64,000 nt of DNA, from contig NC_056731.1 in assembly GCF_019279795.1 (NCBI RefSeq), forward strand, positions 862,026,986-862,090,985. Direction: 5' to 3'. Position numbers and translations under genes: made by a program. Positions 56,603-64,000 of the stretch are shown piece after piece. Under the pieces are notes generated by a model that saw only the letters and a program-made list of their open reading frames with translations, had not been told where the DNA came from and did not search any database. The stretch's first letter is position 1. Each line of letters starts with the position of its first letter. Source of the DNA: Protopterus annectens. Taxonomy: Eukaryota; Chordata; Ceratodontiformes; Protopteridae.

Positions 56603-56617
56603 TTTAACTCAAATTAA
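56603..56617. repeat. Target-site duplication, right (15 bp)
   Basis: TTTAACTCAAATTAA, identical to 43252-43266. Confidence 0.88.
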
Positions 56618-56619
56618 CC

Positions 56620-58078
56620 AAACACTATTAAAGTACTCATTTTCTGAAAAGAAGACCAAAACAACCAACTATTTTAGATAAAAAGTGTAACGGGCAATTT
56701 CAAAGCAAGAAGAAGAAATAAAAATGGCATAGCCTAATTCTGCTTTACCATGAGACCCACATCAAGAGATGTCAGAGGAGTAGCAGAATGAGATCAGCAT
56801 TTGCTTTATGTACAGGGGCTTTCAACTGCTTTAAAATTAAGCTGGATGGGGATAACATCGGTGACAAAAGGAGATACTGCCAGCACAGCTAGCTGGAATT
56901 TTTTAAATAACTATATGTCATTGGTGAATATGAAAATGATTTATATAAGATGCTTGCATTATAAATGTATTAGAACTGCATGTCATGTGTATATCAAACT
57001 GCTTGCACAGACATGTATGTTGAAAAAGTATTTGCACAGTGCTGTTTGAAAAGTAATCACAGTGTGCCCTGCTGGAAGAGAACAGAAATGTGCATGCACT
57101 ATTGTAGCTGTTTAAATGTATATATTTAACAGTATAAACTGGAATACAGGAGGTTAACTTCAGTTCAGCAAACTCAGAAAAATAACTAAAATAAAATTAC
57201 TTTATGGCTAGGCCATAAAAGATAGTATGTTTCAGTTTTCAATGCAGCAAGAGACACAATGTCTGTACTAGGAAACTTTCTGTACTATCTTTAGGGTGAA
57301 CTAATTACTAGCCTTGAAAGCATGAAGGAATGCAATTGTTTTATGACTTATCTGCCAGAGATCTGAGGAGAAGCCCTTGTCTGTATATTTTAGAGGTACA
57401 TCCTAAATGCTGTCAGCTCCAGCAATGGGGATTTTGGCCTGGGAACTATAAGTCAGATGACAAGAAGTGATGTCATTCTGAAAGCTATCCCAGTAGTAAT
57501 ATTTGAGATATTATTTTGAGAAGTCTCTTAGTGAGACAGAGCATTCTGCATTATGTCTTGGATCTGACAACTCCACTCACCACATCTGCCTTGCTCTAAT
57601 GAAGTAAGTTTCTAGGAAATAGTATAACTCTCTTAGATATAGTGAAGAATACAGTGAAGCTTAGTTTAAATATTTTTCTTTATTTATTCAAGACTGTCCT
57701 GCAATGTTGTTTTAAATATTTCCTGTCGTTTTGAACTCTGATGTCACTGTGAATATATATTTAGTATTGTCTTGTTCTTATATTCTTATGTTTATTAAAT
57801 ATATTTAAACATTTCATTGTGGCTGATCTGTGTAGAGATATTTAAGTTTTGGGAGTACTTGCAAATTTATTTGGAGACACTTTTGTGTGCCACTCCTAAC
57901 AGACTTGCTCTTGGTCAAACTACCATTTGTGTTAATATTAATACTACACAGTAAGATTGGACACCCTTTGTTAAGGGTCTTAAAGTAACTGATAAGGAGT
58001 TGACTGGTGGCAGTGGTAACTACCTTATACTCTGGGCAGAAGGTTGCATAGCTGAGTAAACCTGTGCCATCCTTTTCC

Positions 58079-58150
<72 letters not shown>

Positions 58151-60735
58151 CAAGCCTCAAAGAGTGCATGTGTCAGCTACTTGGACAAGGACATGAAGCA
58201 CTGGTTGGACAGAGAGGCTGCTGGAGGTGTTAGCTTGGTCACTCATCTGAGACCTCATCTCTATAACTGTTGCCAATGGTGAGGATTGAGGCTCTTTGAT
58301 TACTGGTCCAGGCCATGGGGTGTCATAACATCAATGAACAGAAGTCTATTTATTTATTTATTTGAACTTATTGACTGGAGTGTAGTTCTGATCACTAAAG
58401 ACCAACTGCAGTCTCGGTCTGGAAAAAAAAACAGATGTAATACAAGGTAGGGCTCTAATAAAAAGAATATATGAATACAGTTAAGGTGACAAATTAAAGC
58501 AGTAGTAACTGGATTGCCAAAGATGATGTATTTAATGAGTATGGTTCCAAATATGTATTTACCAATGTCCAATATGTTCAATATATTTACAATATGTATA
58601 GAAATATTTATAGATTCATAGATAAATATTTAAACCCCCCCCACCTAAAAAAGAGAAAAGAAAAAGGAAAGGGGGAAGAGGGAGTGGGAAGGATTTATGG
58701 GTGGATAGTGGTTTGGATGAAGAACACCCAGGATGGGTATAGGAAAAATAAGATGGTACAAAAAGGAGTAGTCGGATTCTGGTGGTACATGGATACAATT
58801 TAACAAAATATTTAATTCATGAGAATTAATGGTGGTATTGTAGTATCCATTCAGATTTAGGGCACTTGCATTTTGATTGGTATAAAAGGTGGAACTTCAA
58901 CTGGATTCAAAACTTTACATCATGGATAATTTGTTATAAAAAGGCCTCCCCACAGAGGAGCTTACAACTTTCAAGATCATCCTTGTCAATCCCAACCACC
59001 AAAAAATAGCACAATGTCTTGTTCACTCACCCAGGCAATCAATTTTTGTTGGCAATAATTTATGATACTCCTAGGACTACAGCTCAGCATGATGAACCAC
59101 AGAATGGCCTTACCAAATATTACAATATTTGTGATAACCACTACATTTAGTTCCATAAAGTACATTCCATCTGGTTCTGGTTATTCATCCATATGTCCGG
59201 CTGGAAGCCAGTTTACTCTTCTGCTATATTCAGTACATGTTTTTTTTTTCAGGTAAAGCTCTTTACAACAGTATTTATTTGTATATTTTTCTATGACTAA
59301 ATGTTATTGTGAATTCCTGCAGAATGGCTGTGTTTTAGGTTTAGCTGATGTACTAAGTTGCACCATCCTAACAACTGCCATTCCTTTACCATTACACATA
59401 CACAGGGTCTGCTTAAAAATACATAAACAAGTACGGATATAGCTGCCTTCAAGATAAACCTAACAAAGATAAAAGCCATACAATATTATGAGTTGTCTGT
59501 ATATTTGGGTTTGAATTTTTGTAGAGCAGATTGGTCTTCTGGTCTTTACCTGCCATCAGAATATACGCTTCTTTCATACTCGGGACACCCATGGCACAGA
59601 GCTATATGGAACAATCTTAAAAAAATCCTGCATTTTGCAATGGCAATCAGTGCATTAGCAGCGTTACAGCTTGTGGTATCAGCAGTTTGAGTTAAAGAAT
59701 GACCTTGTATTATCCAAGAATATTTTGCATGTGATTCTGTGTTCCACATGACATTCTTTATGTCTTTTATCACCCTTTACAGATTATCTTCTTTACGCAG
59801 GAGTGGAAGATGGACCCATGTTGGTTATAAATACTACTGCAATCTTCTGAGTTTCCTAGAAGCCTTTACCATACTTCAGTTATGGAAAAATAGAAGCCAA
59901 AAAAATCTGAGACTTTTATCATTCACTTCTAAGATTTGGCCCACCACTGACACAAACATGCTAGTAACCAAAGCTTTCTTCTGGGTACTTAAGAAGCATT
60001 AAGTCTTACTTTTTCAAAACCCAGATAAGTTAAACATAAATGCCTACAAATCACAACCCTGAGTTTTGAATAGTTGCACTTAGAAATGTCACAAAAACAT
60101 ATAAAAAAGTTTTGTGGCCAGGGGCCTGTTTTCCCATGCAGCCTCTGTTGTAGAGGCTTCAACATCACAATTCCAGTTTCTAAATATACTAACTTCTGAG
60201 GTTTCACAATCTCAGAATAAAGAGAAAGGACAAAACACCTCTTTGTTGTATTTAAGGTGACTCACCAAACCTCAGAAACACTAGTAATAACACTGAGTGC
60301 ATGCAGTATGCTGATTACTCTCCGATATTTGGAAAAAGACAAATGACTAGAGTGACACAAGACCTGACCTTAACAAAAGTTAATCACCCCCTGCTAAACT
60401 TGTTTAGGTGAAGTCCCATTCTAGGAAGTTAAATCTGCCAGTACAAATGACAGTGGCAGAATAAAAGATTTGTTTCTGTCTGCTGTCTGTCAATACCATG
60501 TCCCTGACTTCCTGATTTAAACTTAGAAAGTTAATGAAACAACAGGATGTGTGTTCGCCTGCATTTTCTGAAGAATACAAAGTTTGAAACCGAAAGGTAT
60601 GCCATTTTTTGGGTCGATTTCAATTGTAGTGTAACTACTTTCAGAATCTTGCCTTACACTTTTGCAAAGAAATTTTAAAACCATTTCTGTCTTCCACACT
60701 TGTTTCTTTAAAAAAAGTTCCCAAATTTAGCTATA
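56620..60735. other. Non-coding stretch
   Basis: No gene recognised. Contains the (GT)n run at 58081-58146, TTTA repeats at 58347-58362, and short frames without motifs. This is consistent with host intron or intergenic sequence. Confidence 0.5.
58081..58146. repeat. (GT)n microsatellite
   Basis: Uninterrupted GT tract of about 66 bp. Confidence 0.95.
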
Positions 60736-60739
60736 CATC

Positions 60740-61710
60740 CTGTCAAATGAACAAAAAAAGGTTTAGAATGCCAACAGATTCCCTTGATTTTATATGTCTG
60801 AGCATGCATCCTTGGGTTCTGTAGCTGTCCCTGCACATGTTGTCTATGTGCAGTTTGACAGAGACTGGTTCAAATGGGCACCTTGATCTCTGCATTCTTC
60901 CCTGTTTTAGTGTTTGTAGTTCTATAGCACATGAGGTTGATTCCTTCCTTTGATTGAAGGACATCTGTTTGTACTTTTTAACATTCATGTTTAGCCTGCT
61001 GTTTTTTGCTGACAGGTTGACAAGTGCATTCTGTAATGTTACACCATCTGAGAACTTGCTTATAATTTTGTGAATTTTTGATATCGTCTGCATTTACACT
61101 CATCTAAGTTTGTGTCTAACAAGTAGATGTTAAATAAGAGTGTTGTCAGGACAAAGCCCTGGGGAATGCACAAAGTAACGGATTACCAGTTACTATGGTG
61201 GCTCTCCAGTTCTGTGCACCACTGACTGTCTTTCATCCAGAAAGGAGCCCACCATACAAGATTACTAGGGAAATCTGAACTGTATGTTTTGAATAAAAGT
61301 TTGTGCTGCATGGTATTAAATGCATTTGAGAAAGCAATAAAGATAATGCTGACCTGTAGCTCATAATGAATAACATGTATAACATTGTTACAAAATACTT
61401 GATTTTCTGTTGCCATGGATCAATAGGGATTTTAGGCACACTGCCGAATATTAAACAAGATTTTTGACTGATTTTTCTTGTAGTGTGTTCAGCACAAGCT
61501 TCTCCATTATTTTACTAGGATTTGACCAAAGGCTGATTGGCCTATACATTCTAATGTCAAGTGTATCTCCCTTATTTTTGTACAATGGTCTTATTATAAT
61601 CTTCTTCCAGTCATCTGGAACTATTACCTCAGTGAGTGATGTTTTTAGTAATAAGGCAAGTGAAATGATAAGCTCATGTTTAAGTTCTTTCAGATAATGG
61701 ACAAAATGTA
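60740..61710 (-). pseudogene. Degenerate LINE reverse transcriptase
   Basis: Minus-strand RT remnant. From about 61700: VPDDWKKIIIRPLYKNKGD, RMYRPISL, SKIMEKLVLN, then AFSNAFNTMQHKLLFKTY (motif A region, 61330), and 61093-60743 with KFSDGVTLQNALVNLSAKNS and LNMNVKKYKQMSF, the region after the DD motif. Frames change and stops occur. It is a third LINE family in the window, not the CR1 of 23 kb. Clade uncertain. Confidence 0.75.
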
Positions 61711-62490
61711 GAATGACATCCTATTGGTGAATGAACATTTTTCCACATAGTTTTAAAGTACAGGTAAAGCCTAGTACAAATTAAATCCACCATCCACAGC
61801 AATGTAACAAAGCATGGATGGGAAAAAAAGAGAAATAATTGCCATTGTACTTATACTCATTAAATGTGGCTGCAGCTGTGGTCAATGACCAAAACATAAT
61901 GCTAAATAAAAATAATAAAGCTGGATTAGTTAAAGTAATAGCATTAGCAGTTACAGTCATAGGGCTAAGCTGTGCTTAGTGGAATGGGGAAAAAAGGAAC
62001 AACTGAAATAACTCCAGCATAACAACATGCGTTTGTGTATGTGTGTCTATGTGTATATGTAAGAGAGAGAGAGAGAGACAGAGAGAGCGAGGTAGCAACC
62101 GAGAGACATAATGTGTGTCATGGACAGCTTGTAATCTTCAACACTGTAATATTGCTATTTAAGAATTTCTTCATCCATTTGCCTGCAATATGATGTGTGA
62201 GGTATACACAGCCACGAAAGTGGCTATAATTGCTGGTCATATTTGTGTGTGCATGAGCAAGAGAAAGAGAGACAGGGAGAGAGAGAGACTGTGTGTGTGC
62301 GTTTGCACTCGCTTGCAAGTGTGTCATTCTGTGTGTCTGTGCCTCTGCAACTCTATGTGTGAGAGAGACAGAGAATGTGTGTTAAGTGGAGGTGTAATAC
62401 TGTTATTTATTTTTTCATTCATTTGATCACACTATAACATCAGAGGTGTACACAGTGAAGAAAATGTCTCCTATTGCTGGGCACATTTAT

Positions 62491-62554
<64 letters not shown>

Positions 62555-64000
62555 TAAATATTTACATATATTCCGGATATAAAACAATTACATATGTTAC
62601 ACTAAGTTTGAAACATTAGACACAAAAACTATTTAAAAAAAAATAACAGCATGTTATCCAAGTGCAATATTGCCTGCCAGGGCGGGGATTACAAGGATGG
62701 GGTGAAGGGGGCAGCAACCCCAGGTACAAAATGTCAGGAGGAGTGATTGAGATTTCTTGCATTCTCTGATACAGAAGAGTACTTCAGTGCTTCGTTTAGC
62801 AAGCTGAAACTGGCTTGCTACAGTTTACTGTGCTTTGCTTGAAGGACTGGAAGGGGAAGCATTGATTTAGCTGCTGTTAGAAGTCGATTAGTACTGCTGA
62901 GGTGAAAGGCACTATTTTGGGTACTGGCACCAGGAGCTTGATAAGCCAGCTACTGCTCTGATAATGGGCCTTCTAAGGATGGTGATGCCCTCCAAACAGA
63001 AAAGTCAATGGCTTTTTTTAGTGCCTGGGGATGAACCCTGTACTGACATCCCTCCTGCTCCAGCTCTTCAGTGGAAGAGCTGTAAAAAAATGCTCTGTGA
63101 TATGGTGCTGGTGCTCCTAATTTGCAGGAGCCAACGAACCAACCAAGTCCTGTTTCTTCGCCCCAGCCTCAACCTTCCTCAGCTGATGGGGCAATTAAAA
63201 AAAAAGTCTGAAATCAGGTACCTGGGGCTGCTGAAATGTGGGAGACAATCAGGTCCAATTTCTGCACCCTTCCCTGACCCTCCTTCCTCAGACTTTAGCT
63301 GAAAAATAAAAGGAGAGAGACAAATCTTTTTTTTTTCATTTGAACTGTAGCAAATTGCTTGCTACTAAAGCAGCAAGCAGTTGCTACAGTTTAAAAACAT
63401 ACAAAGCACTCCAATGCTCAGGTTTAACCACAAATGCAATACTGGCTTTTAAAAGCCGTTATGCACTAAAGAGTGATCAGGATAGGAGGGCCGATTGCTT
63501 GCCCTATTAATATGCGCTAGGAATATTCACTTTGTCAGGCATTATTACTTGCTTAGCTCTCTGAAATTAATGTGGTTTTTAGCTTTTCTAAGGCTTAGGC
63601 CATGTACTATAGTAGGTGTTTTGCTTAGTCTGAATAAGCATTGCCTAAGTGCTGGCCTAGTTTCTAAGTTAATGGCAGCTGTATACTCTGTCTTGAATCT
63701 GTTGCTGAACTAAGTTGCAAAGATAAAGTAAAGGAACAACCAGCAGACAAACCAACACAGTTGTAACCAGCAAACAACAGTACAAACAAGATTAGGATTA
63801 AATGGTAAGCTCTCTATAAAATGCGCCTTGGAAGGACGGGGACTGCTTAGTATTTTCTTAGCTTTATACTAAGTTGTATTCATGTTTTGGTATGTAAGTA
63901 ATACTCTATATATGAATGTATTTAGTTGTTATGAATTTATTCATTGCTTTCAATATGGGAGATTATTTATGCTGCTATTTTAGGGTCATATTGGTCACTT
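61711..64000. other. Non-coding stretch with simple repeats
   Basis: GA-rich tracts at 62061-62090 and 62260-62290. Partly duplicated blocks lie at about 62165-62260 and 62420-62500 (GAGGTATACACAG against GAGGTGTACACAG, ATTGCTGG). Beyond 62550 no gene is recognised; the frame at 62964-63302 has no known motif. Confidence 0.5.
62493..62549. repeat. (GT)n microsatellite
   Basis: Uninterrupted GT tract of about 56 bp. Confidence 0.95.

Noticed and set aside
1-64000. Further GMPR exons
   Set aside because: I looked for the flanking GMPR blocks (the C-terminal STCTYVGA region and the upstream catalytic VGPGSVC region) in the listed frames on the minus strand and saw none.
1-64000. CRISPR arrays, operons or bacterial regulatory sites
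   Set aside because: The sequence is clearly eukaryotic; the regular repeats are microsatellites, tandem arrays or transposon ends.

Overview
The window looks like intronic or intergenic DNA from a vertebrate with a large, transposon-rich genome. The one host coding piece I can identify is a spliced exon of GMP reductase on the minus strand (30125-30284), with good splice sites at both ends. Almost everything else with coding signal is a retroelement: Penelope-like elements (PLEs), CR1-type and other LINEs, a nearly complete DIRS element and tRNA-derived SINEs. The mix of DIRS, abundant CR1, several PLE families and V-SINE-like SINEs would fit a lungfish or an amphibian. That is inference only; the species cannot be fixed from the sequence.

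Layout. 1-610: 3' end of a PLE with a hammerhead ribozyme. 610-3075: old LINE remnant. 3076-3702: 3' end of a DIRS copy. 3703-4766: CR1 reverse transcriptase (RT) piece. 4767-13240: unassigned sequence holding AT microsatellites, a PLE piece with an in-place inversion, a tandem array with a ~708-bp period, a Myb/SANT-like exon, tRNA-like SINEs and a cluster of GCTTAC motifs. 13241-19343: DIRS element on the minus strand (gag, RT-RNase H, tyrosine recombinase) with inverted termini. 21924-27235: CR1 element with two tandem 5' promoter units, each ending in a TATA box. 27625-29330: 3' half of an L1/Tx1-type LINE. 30125-30284: GMPR exon. 33130-36330 and 36603-37885: two more CR1 copies in opposite orientation. 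37886-38812: another PLE end. 43252-56617: one large PLE insertion with an inverted arm, recognisable by a 15-bp target-site duplication; its inverted arm is split by about 6.6 kb of later sequence that itself holds a smaller PLE with a 14-bp duplication. 60740-61700: old LINE RT piece. The rest is non-coding with microsatellites.

None of the transposon genes is an uninterrupted full-length copy. The most interesting theme is the PLE set: three families with hammerhead-ribozyme motifs, one pair preserved as exact inverted copies, two insertions with the same inverted-arm layout, and two RT segments sharing a UGA directly after the catalytic YLDD motif. The second theme is the tandem promoter units of the CR1 element, a layout like mouse L1 monomers.
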